A stretch of DNA of 64,000 bases, from the NCBI GenBank assembly GCA_013397865.1, contig VZTI01003798.1:434001-498000 (forward strand). The letters run 5' to 3'. The number at the start of each line of letters is the position of its first letter. The first letter of the stretch is position 1. The notes under the pieces were generated by a model. That model saw only the letters and a program-made list of their open reading frames with translations, ran no database searches and was not told the origin of the DNA. A program made the position numbers and the translations under genes. This DNA comes from Struthidea cinerea (taxonomy: Eukaryota > Chordata > Aves > Passeriformes > Corcoracidae). Positions 50,188 to 61,110 of this stretch are shown here, piece after piece.

Positions 50188-53100
50188 AACAACATTAAAG
50201 TCAGGCACAACAATAAGTAACAATAACTTAATCTGACTACATTAGGCCTCTTAGGGTATCTGTGTCCTGAACCAAGGCTCTACTGAAGTGTTGGGGATTT
50301 TTTTCCTCCTGAAAGTAAATGCTAAGAGATCTGCAGGCAAAATCAAAGTGTCAGGGAGGATATGGAACTTTTTGTTTCCTCCTCTTCTAATTAGAGGGCC
50401 CTATTTGAATGTCTATATTTCATTTATGTAACCAAATTCGATGAATACTAAAGACTGGGAAGCACTTGCAGGCACTTTTAATCAGAAACCAACAAAAGGT
50501 GAGGAAACCGCGGCACAGATACACAGGCCTTACTTGCTGCCAGGGGCAATTGGCCACATCTTCACCATGTGGTGAGTTCATGCTATTGTACTGCCCCTGT
50601 TTGCTGGTCCCTCCATATCCAGATTGCTAAATTTTGTCTCTGAGTTTGCTTCCAGCATTAACCAGAAGGTGTGGTGGGGCACTGGCACAGGGCTGAGGTG
50701 CAGTAGGATGCTGGCACAGGTCTCAGATGTGCCATTAGTTTGAGCTGCCCATAATCAGCCTTAGCTCCTCACCAGCACCTCTCTCGGTTTCTGGGAGATG
50801 CAGGAAAAGCTGCTGGTGAGCACAGGGAGCATATGTGTGCCTCTAATACTCCTCTAAGTGTCAAACCATTCACAGCACCTTGCTGGGGACTACAGAGGCT
50901 ACAAATATGTAGCACAAAAGCCAACTAAAGGCAACCAAACCTTTCAAAGGTCTTTGTATGACACCCTACTAAGGTTATTTTCCCTGTAGAAAGTCTTTTT
51001 GCTCTGGCTTTATACAAAAGAGAAGCACTTTTGACTCTGTGTTTGATGATTTTCATTTTAGTTAAAAAGGAAAATGTTAATATTTTAGTGGATGTGGAAA
51101 GCCACTTTTACAGTGGACACTACTCTTACAGTGTTATACTTTCCAAGAGATATTTTAAAAAAGAAGTATCACAGAAGGTAATTAGTTGCAGTTAATTAAT
51201 CGCAGAATATGACAGTGAACTGATGAGCTAGACTTATTGTGCTGACTCTTCTATTGAAATCCATTATAGATCATGGGCACAGAGTGCACCAGCTCCAACT
51301 CATGCATTAGGCTGTCTGTGTCCCCAGTAGAGCAGCTTTTAGCAGTCTGTTGGGCCCTTTCACACTTGACCTCTCATCTTTCCCTGCTTTCACACAGAGT
51401 AGGCAATGGGAGTCATTGGTACCACAGTGAGGGCTGGACAAGGCAGCCCATTGAGTATTGGCTTGGGGCCTAAATACCCTGCAGTGGCTTGAGACAAAGC
51501 TTGTGCTGGTCATCTGAAGCAGAGACATTAAGGATTTGCAACTTTATTAATGATGGGATTGCAGAACTCCGAATTCCTTAAGCTACACAAGCCTCACTTT
51601 GCCCCTCTTAGGAAAGGATTTCTTCTTTGTTGCCACAGGCAAAAGCATTCCTGTAGCTTCTGCCCCATGTTACAGTGATGTTGTGTGATAATGCTAACTG
51701 ACTTTTACAGCACAGTAGTTAAAAGCTTGACAGGTTTCCCATTATAGATTTATATTTTTAATTAATTTCTGATGACGGTCAGTCAGTCAGCTCTGTTCTT
51801 TTCAAGGTAGAAAGCTATGGTTTTTAAATTAAAACCCAAACATCAGAATGGCTGTCAATGTTTTTAAGTATTCCAGTCTGTCTTCTCTGATTAGTGGCTG
51901 CCCAAGTGAAATATAAATACAATCTGCAGAGGTTAACCTTCCCTCTGGATCTTTGAGTCTTAACACACAGAGTCTATAATTAATAGAGTAGTTAAAGCAG
52001 CTGTTAAGTGAGTCCAATAGCTGCCTTCTGACCAGAAAGTGATGCCTTTCTTTTCCTAGGTTGTGCTCAGTCAGCAATTAATCACAAAGGTATGTGAAGC
52101 ATTAAATAGTCTGTCCCTCCAGAGAGTAACATAAGGACCATGAGGGACAGCATAATCTTTGGAGAATCAGCAGTGAGTTTTCTGTTTTCTTACCCAGTTA
52201 GATTTCAAAGCAGAAGCCTGTGAATCCTTTATCTAACTTTGCTGAATCTCTACCATGTTGGAGGAGCCCAGGGGTTGTAGTCAGATATTTGCCCTTCTTT
52301 TGGCAAGGAAATGCCACAGATTTGGCTAAATCGTTAGACAAATTTTCCAGACCATTTTAATTAGCAACATTATTTTCCCAATTATCCCTTGAGAACATTC
52401 AGAAATTAACATCATATTTCAGATATTAGAGTTCCATATATAATTCCCTTTAACAGTAGGACTAGGACAAGGTCCACTAATTTTTCTACTGCCCCCACTC
52501 TGTCCTGTCAATAAATCTGTCTGTTGCTACCTATCTTGGATATAAACCATTACCATTTCCATGATGTAATCCTTCATCAAGGAATAAACGAGATATATGG
52601 CTCTGCACTTGGCTTTACTAGAATACCTGCTGGTTCTGGGAAGCAGTGTCTCTTCCACATCATTCCTTATATACTGAGAAAAATTAGCAAGGCACTGCAA
52701 CATCCCTCTTGTGGACACATTTGCAGTGCAGATAAATTGCATGCCCTATTTCCTGTTTTGCTCAGCACGTAAGCAAGGCCTCTTGTTAAGGCAGCAAAAA
52801 TGCACTCACACCCTTCACCATCCCTGGCCCTGCCATGTTCTTCACTGTGATGTAGCGAGGAGTTGGGCTGTGTGTGCCCTGTCTTCGCCCACAGCTCACA
52901 CTCCCTTCAGCGTGCAACACCACACCTCTGGCAGCCAGGGGCTCCTCGGCACCCGATACACAGAGGGTGCAAATAACTGCCTGGAAATCTGCCCACAAAC
53001 TGGGAAAACTGACACTGCGCTACAGTACCAGCACCAAAATTCTCGATTTGATATTCAAAGAACAGGAAAGGGGGATGTGTTAAAAAGCGATTGAACCCCC

Positions 53101-54405
53101 CCTTTCCTGACGCGTCAAAACTGCAAAATGGAGGAAACAAGGGAGAAAATGCTAGGTGACTGAATGCAATAATTACATAATACTTTTACTGTCACAGAGC
53201 CATTCATGTTCTCCCATCAAGTGAATACCAGAAGAATGTATTTAACAAAACACAGAGGCTGTAGAGAGCAATATACGTGGCCACTGGAAATCAGCTAAAA
53301 GGAAACCGTTAATTCCTGTTTCACAAAAAAAATATTTTACACATATGTTTTCTACAAGTCAGTTACAAAAACTGTCTCATCATTCTTTGGAAATGATCAC
53401 AACCAATGTGTCAATACTATAAAACTCATGCTGTTTTGGATTCATTATGGCTGGGAAAACTAAACAGGAGACATTTTCTTCAGAAAAAACAGTCTTAAAT
53501 TCACATATCTGAAAAAAATCAAGTAGTTTTGTACGGCAAGTGAATGCTGGAATTCAATCATATATTTCAAGTAGAAAAAGCAAATACATGTATTTTTAAA
53601 ATATTATGCTGTGAGTTAACATATTTACAAAGAATGACTTAATTTGCCTGTTTTATTTGCATCCCTTTTCCAGGAGAGTGGGTCTTTGCAGAACATCGGA
53701 TTTTAACAATTCTAAATGCCTTTATAAGAGTAAATGAATGTTCCATTATCTTTTCCTGTGCGGCTTTCTGTTTTCTGGAAGTAATTTTTTATTCTGCATT
53801 GGTATCCCAGCAGATGGCATAATTCCATTTCAGATGGAGACAACCTCAGGTGAAAAGAAGGAATTAGATCAGCCTGTAAAGAGCACGCAGCAGAAAGAAA
53901 CAGCAATTTCCTGACAGACTGATATTCAGACAGTATGTGTCAAGAAATACAATGATTCAATTCTGAAAAAAATTAGAAGATTAAAAGCCCTGCTGTACTG
54001 CAGCATGCAGGACTTTGCTTGACAGGGGCTAAATATGAGTTTTCTATTGTTTCTGCCCAAGTTGTGGATTTGTTTCATTGTCCCTGTGCAGGCAATGATA
54101 AATTCCACAGCACTGTGAATATTTATCCCCACAGCCTGCGGTGCTCGAACAGCTTTGTCCTTGCTTCTGAACGGCTTGGGTACCATATACTCTGACAGGT
54201 GCACATATGCTGGGGTTTGGTGCTTTTGTTACTTTTATCTCATTAAGAATGATCTTTCAACTTTCAAAACTGTTCATATTTTAATTCAGAGTTGGGGTTT
54301 TTTCTACTTATGACTCATTAAAAGCTCAATATAGATTCTCCTTTTTATTGCTACATGCAATCTCCTTCAGGGAGGGATTTTTCAGGAAATAAATATTCAA
54401 AATTT

Positions 54406-54437
54406 AAAAAAAGAGAGAGAGAGAAAAAAGAGGAAAA
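54406..54437. repeat. Polypurine tract with GA repeats in GRXCR1 intron 2
   Basis: An A-run is followed by AGAGAGAGAGAG and further A/G to 54437. Confidence 0.8.
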
Positions 54438-55257
54438 TATTGCATGATTTATTTACTGTCACACTAGGCTTTGGGATTTCTGTGTTTCATTTGCATATCA
54501 GGAGTTCATTGTTATAAAAGACACTATAGATATATCCACTGTTACCAACGAGACCAAATTCTGTAATTAGTTCTCAATTGCATTTTAATGAAACACAAAC
54601 CTAGCACAGGTTCCAGCCAATATTCTGCCTTTGGGATCACAGTGCACTGTCTTCTGAAGGTGAATTGACAGAGATGGGGGGTGAATACTTCACTGCCAGA
54701 CGTTCTCAACACGCCTAGTGCCCCCCTCCTTATTCCCCTAAATGAATGAATTTCAAATTCTTGTGAAGCCATATTAAGACAGAGAAACAACTGCCATAAA
54801 ATAATGGGGCTTGCCACATTTACCAGTGAGTGCATATAAGTCCCTTGCCAGGACAGGTGACAGGCTCATCCTGGGGCTCTCCTTTCCCTCCTCCCTGCCA
54901 GCCACAGGTGCTCCTTGTGCAGCCACAGGGCGCTGCCCAAGTTAGCCCTGCACACACCGAACTTGGCTTTCTCATCATGGTCCATCTCAGCTAAAGCACA
55001 GGGGTGCTGCAGCAAGCAGCAGTGCCTCCCGTGGTGATAATTAGTGCAGAGCAGTGGAGGGCACAAACCTCACATGGGAGCAGGGGTGAGGCACACGCTG
55101 CCATGAGCTCTCTGTGAGCAGAGGAGCTGTCTCATGCCCTGTTCCCTGCCTGCAAAGCTGCTTTTCCACAAATAATGTCACTCTTACATGGAAAAGCTTT
55201 AGTTCTCTCATGAAACTAAAGTTTGTTCCAGTTAAATACAGTGTGCCTCATCAATTT

Positions 55258-55292
55258 AAGAAAAAAAAAAAAAAGAGAGAAAGGAAAAGAAG
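55258..55292. repeat. Polypurine tract in GRXCR1 intron 2
   Basis: A 14-A run is embedded in a 35-base A/G stretch with GAGAGA and GGAAAAG units. Confidence 0.8.
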
Positions 55293-57102
55293 CAAGAAAA
55301 CACACTCCATATCTGGGGGTTCTCCTGTTTTTTAGCAGCCCACTGCTTTTAGTTTTCTTGTGCTAAACAATGTAAGTGCAGTTGCCTTGCTGCTATAAAT
55401 GTCTGTAGATCGGAACACTAAAGTATTTCATTTTTCTTTACCTATAGGAGGTATATTTGTCTCTTCAATAGAAAGCTATCTTCCTAATTCACTTGACTTC
55501 TTTTCTATACCTCTCCAAAGTATCTCATACAGTACTTAGAGAGTTTTAATGAGATTGTATTGGTTTTTACACTCTCAATGTGTTAGAAAGCAAGTTTCTC
55601 GCAATCTTTAAAAACAAACAAACAAAAAAAAGGCAACTGGCAGTGACTTAATGGGCCATCCATCATACCAAAACAACTGTATCCAGGCATTTCCCACCGT
55701 TAAGCAAATAACATATTTAATCAATTTCAGCATCTTATCTGAATTCTTTCAACAAATTGATCATATGTGGACTGAGATTTTCTTGGAGTTAATCATAATT
55801 CACCACTTACACTTTCAACATGATAATTAGATGGTAAAATCTTAGTCTGAATCCTGTTGAATTTTAAGCTGCTGTTGAATGTAGCACTTCTACACCTAGC
55901 TGGCTGGAGAACTCTCCAAATCACAGTTTTGATAGAAGCATATTCTACTATGAAGTAAAAATCACTGTCTGTTAGTATTCTGCACACAGGTGATTTTACA
56001 GCTGCTATAGTGGTCTGGCAAGGCCTATGACAGCAAATACATTTGTTTTAGCACTCAGGGACGCCTAAATCATGCAGAACACATGGAAAACAAGGAAGGC
56101 ATGGGGAAAAGGAGAAGAAAGTGTTCATACAGGCCCAATATTTATTAACCCTGATTGTTGGTTACACTGCATTTTGTTACTTAGATGTTTTGTGAAACTG
56201 AAAGCTTTAAGTGATGCAAACACAATAACCTCACTGTGTTTAAATATAGTTTTCCTTCACAAATCACAGTCTCGCAGTCGGCGCTAATTGCTGGCTTCTT
56301 ACCACTCGAGACAAATACCTGCTCTGAGCTTCCAGCCTGTTTTCTTTATGCCACTTTCCAGAATCTTTTTCTTTTGATTTTTTTTTTCCTGTCTATGAGA
56401 AATACATTTCAAAAGTACAGATTCCATGAAAAGGTGATTTCAAATATCAACAGGCTTCTAGACCTAGAATACTAGTGTAAAAATGGGGATTAGAGTTTTC
56501 CATTTGGAGTTTATGTCTTATAATAGGGCAGAATTGGGCTGGCTTCCTTTCTCTTGTATAGCTAGGCTTTTTTAAAAGTAAGTATTAACCAATTTTGTAT
56601 CTAAAATATGTTCAGTTGACTACAGGTCCTGATACAGACTATGTCATCCAAAATTCAATGTATATTTAGAGTCTGACACCCCAAGGTGTTAGTCTCATAT
56701 TCAACACAGATATTACTAAATGACAGGTTTATGCTATATGTGTTCTTCCTGGGTCACTCATACATGCAGGTTCTCATGAGGAAAAAAAAAATCCGTTTCT
56801 CTAGATTTTCATGGTTTCAATTACAGAATAAGATATTTTTTAAGAAACAGATGATATTTTAGATGTGTTACTACCTCTTACTCCCCTCCAGATAGTTTCT
56901 CCCCGGTTATCTTTTGCATCTTCAGATCAAACTTATCAGTGAGGATCTGTGCAGTGCGTATTGCAAAAGGATTTCTGTCTTTGATTGTTACCATCTCTGC
57001 AGCGTTGCAGACAATTTTCTAAAAATCCTGCTTCACATTCATCAAGATTTTCATCCGCAATTCCCAACTGTAGGATAAAACATAGGTTCATGCTTTACTT
57101 AC

Positions 57103-57342
57103 CCCAAGATAATGGCCATCAATAAACACAACAGGGAGTGAGGGAACTACGCAGACGCTTCTGCATCTTTCTTCTAGTTCTTTTCCATAATCACTGTTCA
57201 GAGCAATGTTTTTTTCTTCGAATTTAACTCTGTGATTTTGAAATATCTTTCTAACCAGTTCGCATCTTTCAAAAGTGGTTCTCACCACACGAAGACTGGT
57301 AGTATAAATTACTATGCGGCCAAACTCGGGGACTGTTGAGAC
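57103..57342 (-). CDS. GRXCR1: GRXCR1 coding exon 2 (glutaredoxin-like domain)
   Basis: This 240-base exon (80 codons, phase 0 at both ends) encodes most of the glutaredoxin-like fold of GRXCR1, a protein of inner-ear hair-cell stereocilia involved in actin-bundle growth; the human gene is DFNB25. On the minus strand a T-rich tract ending in CAG precedes the exon, and GTAAGT follows it. The first beta strand reads IVIYTT. Where a true glutaredoxin has CPYC, this protein reads SLRVV, so the catalytic cysteine pair is absent. Next come FERCELV, then SLPVVFIDG, which matches the cis-proline strand of glutaredoxins, and YLG, which completes a glycine pair with exon 3. As I recall the mammalian protein, the position before LRVV is Cys; here it is Ser (AGT). 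The frame has no stop or frameshift. Exon 1 is missing from the window. The gene assignment is very secure; protein function is inferred from the mammalian orthologue. Confidence 0.96.
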
Positions 57343-60110
57343 CTGGAAAAAAAATAGTTCTCATTACATTGAGCAAAGTGTCAATGGCTTCCAAGTATTG
57401 AGTAATTTTATTTAAAATATTATTTGAGAAAAACAAAACCAAACAGCATCTTAAAAACACAATCCAACATTTATCTTTTTTTCAAATACGATGATGGAAC
57501 AGGAGGAATGAAGTTCTTGAAAACACCAACTTAAGGCAATTTAAGTGGCTTAAGTGAGGTGCAACTTAACTTTTTTTTGAAGTCTTAGGGATGGTGAGTC
57601 AACTTATATATTTTCAACAAACGGATATATTTTAGATCCTGGTGGACTTCCAAATGTGAATAATTTGACACTGTTCTGCTGATGTCTGATTCTGTTAATA
57701 CAGTCACTTGGGTTTGCACACACAGAGTCTGGTAGTACCCACAATAAGACTAAACTTTCTACCTTAGTTGTTGTTGACAATCTTCTTCAAGACAAGAGCC
57801 TAAGCTAAGCCGTAGCATGTCCATGAGCAAACATTAACTCAGAGTACTTTGGGTCTCTGTGCTGAACTAGATTATGACTGCAGAAGGTACAGATGTATCC
57901 CTAATTTTTAATGCAGTTCCACAACAAATTGCTCTAACATTCAAACAACAATAAAAAAGTATATTTTGTGTGTATTCAATGTCCGGTAAAAAAACCTACT
58001 GCAGCTAGCTGGAAAAAGTTTCGCTCTACAGATCAGATTTGACTTTTTACCCCACTTTTCCTCATGTAAAAGTTTATGCTGCTTCTTTCCTTTCTAGGAT
58101 GAAATTGGTGTAAATACTACAATGATTAGTTTGCACAAGAGAGTGATAAATTTTCAAGAAGCCTGAGAATCATTACTCTAAACAAATATATTATGTTCAA
58201 ATGTATAACTAAAATGCCAGCTTTTTTAAAAGGTGGTAATACATTTCCAAGCTTTCCAAATTGTCCATTATATTAATCAAATTATATTTAATTATTTCAT
58301 CAGTATTCCAGGAGTCAAAACACAAGTTAGAAAATAAAAAGCAAGGATACCTCTACTACACTGTAGCACTGTATGGAAAATGAACTTTGACAGGTGAATA
58401 GATAATTTTCTACCCATGTCATGCAATAACTATAAAAACATAGTTGTTAAATGGGGCAGATGCCATTGCAGATTTTGCGAAATAACCAGTCATGATTTAT
58501 CTTACTACCTAAATACAAAAAATAAATTCCTTGCAAAAAGTATATTCTGCTTAGAGAGGTGTTTACAAGGTTCCTCATGTGGTAAATAGTTCTCAGGAAA
58601 AATATTTGCATCTCACAGATCACTTACAGAGCACTGGAAGTGTAATTGCCAACATATGTAACCATGGCTTTCATCTCCCACTCCGGAAAGGAACCATGTT
58701 GTGAGAGGTCAATACTTTTTCTCTTTGAATGGATGTCAGAAATCCAATTTTAGGAACAAGTGTTATGAAAATGGGCTACTTTTCTCCAGCCCGTTTTCTA
58801 GGTTGAAATTCTGTTATACTGCTACTGCAGCATTGACTCTCCTCCAGCATATTGTTCACACATTCCAAGTGAGAGAATTAGCTCATCCGCTATGTAAAAG
58901 ACAAGTACTCTACATAAATACTGCAAAATATTTTAGTAACCACACATGGGTTGCTTGAAGGAAGAGGAGTTTGTTGTTTTCATAAGTAACCAAAAGAAGT
59001 TTCTAAAATATTACTTAAATAGAAAATTTCACACACTCATCATTTCTTCCTCTTTGGAGTGACAATACATTTTGAAGAGCAAAACTATTCAACAGGATGG
59101 AAGCTCTTGTTCCTCCATAGCTCTAATCTCTAATGCTGTTTGTTCCCAGACACCAGAGGCTGGCAGCATAGGTACAGACAGTCATTATCTAGTGAAGCAT
59201 CAGAACTGTGGTGTCCCTACAGCATACAAATAAGCAGCTGAAGAGACGGAAAAATGGAAAGCTGTAAAGTGATCTGGAAAGATATCAAGTGGAAGGTGTG
59301 TACAAAGAGTCACTTTTATGTTTATTCCTTTATTTTTTCCTCATGTTGCAGTGAAGAAATACTATTTTTTGCCCCACAAAGAAGTATCAAGGACATTGAT
59401 TAAATAATTCTTTAGAGAAATTTTGATAAAAACCTTGCTTTCTGTGCTACAAATGTACACAACTTGTCCTTGCAAGGACTTTTATCATAGCAGAAAAATC
59501 CTTCTTGTCAGTCTCCTGTCTGAAAACCACATTAGTAATTAAAAACTGGGGGTTTATAATAAGAATCTATGTTAATTCTTATTTTTCTAAACAATATAGA
59601 GGCTGCAAACTGTAATATTTAATTACCAGGATACACCCTTGAAGTAAACCAGTAAACACTGTGTTTTTCCTTTCTAGGTTGGAATTGAGGCAAAAGCATA
59701 ATAAATAACAAACAATGTAAACAAATGAAAAGAAAGACACTTTAGAAAATGAACTTTTACAATTTTGCTTTGCAAACTTTAAATTAGAATCACCTCATGT
59801 AACTCACAAATGCACACAAAACTCCAGGTGAAATTAAAGAGAAGGCAATTCTCTGGTTAGTGGGCATGACAAAACTTTAATAAAGCTGTGGAAGTTAGAC
59901 AGATGAATGTACCAAAAAATTTGGAGCAACTTACATTAACCACTCAATTGCAGTTCTTGTAGGTGGAATTCTCATTGAAGCAAGAAGCTTATGATGCCTA
60001 AGCTTTTTATATATTTTTCATATATTTGTATCTTGATAGATTGCTAATGAATGGCTGTAGTTCCTGTATTTTCCTACTCTTTTCCCCTAGATTTTAGAAT
60101 AAGCTAACCT
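57343..60110 (-). other. GRXCR1: GRXCR1 intron 1, 3' part
   Basis: This is the sequence immediately upstream of exon 2 on the minus strand. It is A+T-rich, has no open frame resembling the N-terminal third of GRXCR1, and shows no repeat that I could name. Confidence 0.7.
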
Positions 60111-60464
60111 TGTAATACATTCCTGAAATACTGTTAAGTCTTATTGTCAGGAAGAGGACCTACAAGAAGAACATTTTGTTTTCCAACCAGAATCTGAGAT
60201 TTCATAACAAGAAGTGGGACAAAGAAGCCCTTGGACCAACTCCAAGGGGATGACCCAGGGCTGGGTTAGTGGGGCAACCGAATCTCTTATTGGATGTACC
60301 CATTTGATATCCTAATTAGTTAAAATTAAAAAATTGTAGAAAACCAGTGCTGGGTGTGCCCATCACCACTGGGACACCTGGAAGCTTCCAAATAAAGGTC
60401 TGCTTTTTATTTTACTATTGTAAGACTGTTGCAAGGGTTTTTTCTCTCTTGACTATAGGCAACA
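60111..60464 (+). mobile_element. Solo LTR of an avian ERV, inside GRXCR1 intron 1, antisense to the gene
   Basis: The block starts TGTAATAC at 60111 and ends GGCAACA at 60464, giving TGT...ACA ends over 354 bases. AATAAA lies at 60391-60396, followed by CTGTTGCAAGGG and a T-rich U5. It differs from its flanks in base composition and has no primer-binding site or retroviral genes after it. The target-site duplication is not clear; ACCT occurs at 60107-60110 and again at 60464-60467, but the second copy would overlap the terminal A by one base. It reads opposite to GRXCR1, so its poly(A) signal would not act on that transcript. Confidence 0.7.
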
Positions 60465-60971
60465 CCTAGAGATACCATTTGGCCTAAAGCAGCAACTATT
60501 GTGTCAGATTCAGGAAACCCTGTGCACATGGGCCAAGATTGTGGTTCAGAGAAAATGTCTGAATAGAAAGACTGCCAAGGAAGGGGTTTAAGGTTTCAGG
60601 GGAAAATAAAGTTTCTTTAGTAACAATCCTCTACATCATTTACAGCACTTAGTTTAACCATCTTTAGTGTTACCATCTCCCCAAGAGTCAAAGGGCGCAT
60701 TCTGCTTTACTGCCTCGGCCTGAAGAGCTTGCATTTTTCTTGGAAGCGTCAAGTAGCCAGCAACAGCAGTAGCATGACCTGCATCATTTCACAGCAGAGC
60801 TGCCACTTCCAGTGACTAAGAAACAGCTGCTCCTTTTTTTCTGTCTAGAGAGAAAAAGTAATTGCTTCAATCCTGCTCGTGATTGAACACGAAAAAACCA
60901 TGTTACTTACTTTGTGCCTGACTCAGTCTTTTCCCAGACTTCTTTATCAGATCCATCAGGGCTTTTGCAAA
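60465..60971. other. GRXCR1 intron 1 sequence between LTR and CR1 3' end
   Basis: About 500 bases with no recognised gene or repeat. Confidence 0.5.
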
Positions 60972-61110
60972 TCACAGAGTCATAGAATCATAGAGTCATA
61001 GAATGGTTTGGGATGTAAAAGACCTTAAGGATAACCTAGTTCCAACACCCTGGCATGAGCATGGACACCTCCCACTAGGCCAGGTTGTCCATCCTGGTCC
61101 TGGCGTATAA
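60972..61110 (-). mobile_element. CR1 LINE 3' end, inside GRXCR1 intron 1
   Basis: Read on the minus strand, this begins near CCTGGCCTAGTGGGAGGTG, continues through GTTGGAACTAGGTTATCC and AAACCATTCTATGACTC, and ends in four imperfect octamers of the CR1 tail (60972-61004). It is the 3' untranslated end of a CR1 copy in the same orientation as GRXCR1. The 5' limit is uncertain because decayed ORF2 sequence may extend a little above 61110. Confidence 0.85.

Larger units (their letters stand above)
49701..57102 (-). other. GRXCR1: GRXCR1 intron 2
   Basis: This 7,402-base intron lies between exons 2 and 3, with GTAAGT at the 57102 side and AG at 49702-49701. Most of it is A+T-rich and featureless. 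It includes a perfect small inverted repeat at 50169-50187, purine tracts at 54406-54437 and 55258-55292, and two patches richer in G+C (about 52850-52960 and 54860-55110). Neither patch shows a conserved reading frame I recognise. Confidence 0.9.

Noticed and set aside
52711..53094. 127-codon plus-strand frame in GRXCR1 intron 2
   Set aside because: The frame is open because of locally higher G+C. No domain, splice pattern or family motif supports it, and opposite-strand frames are equally open.
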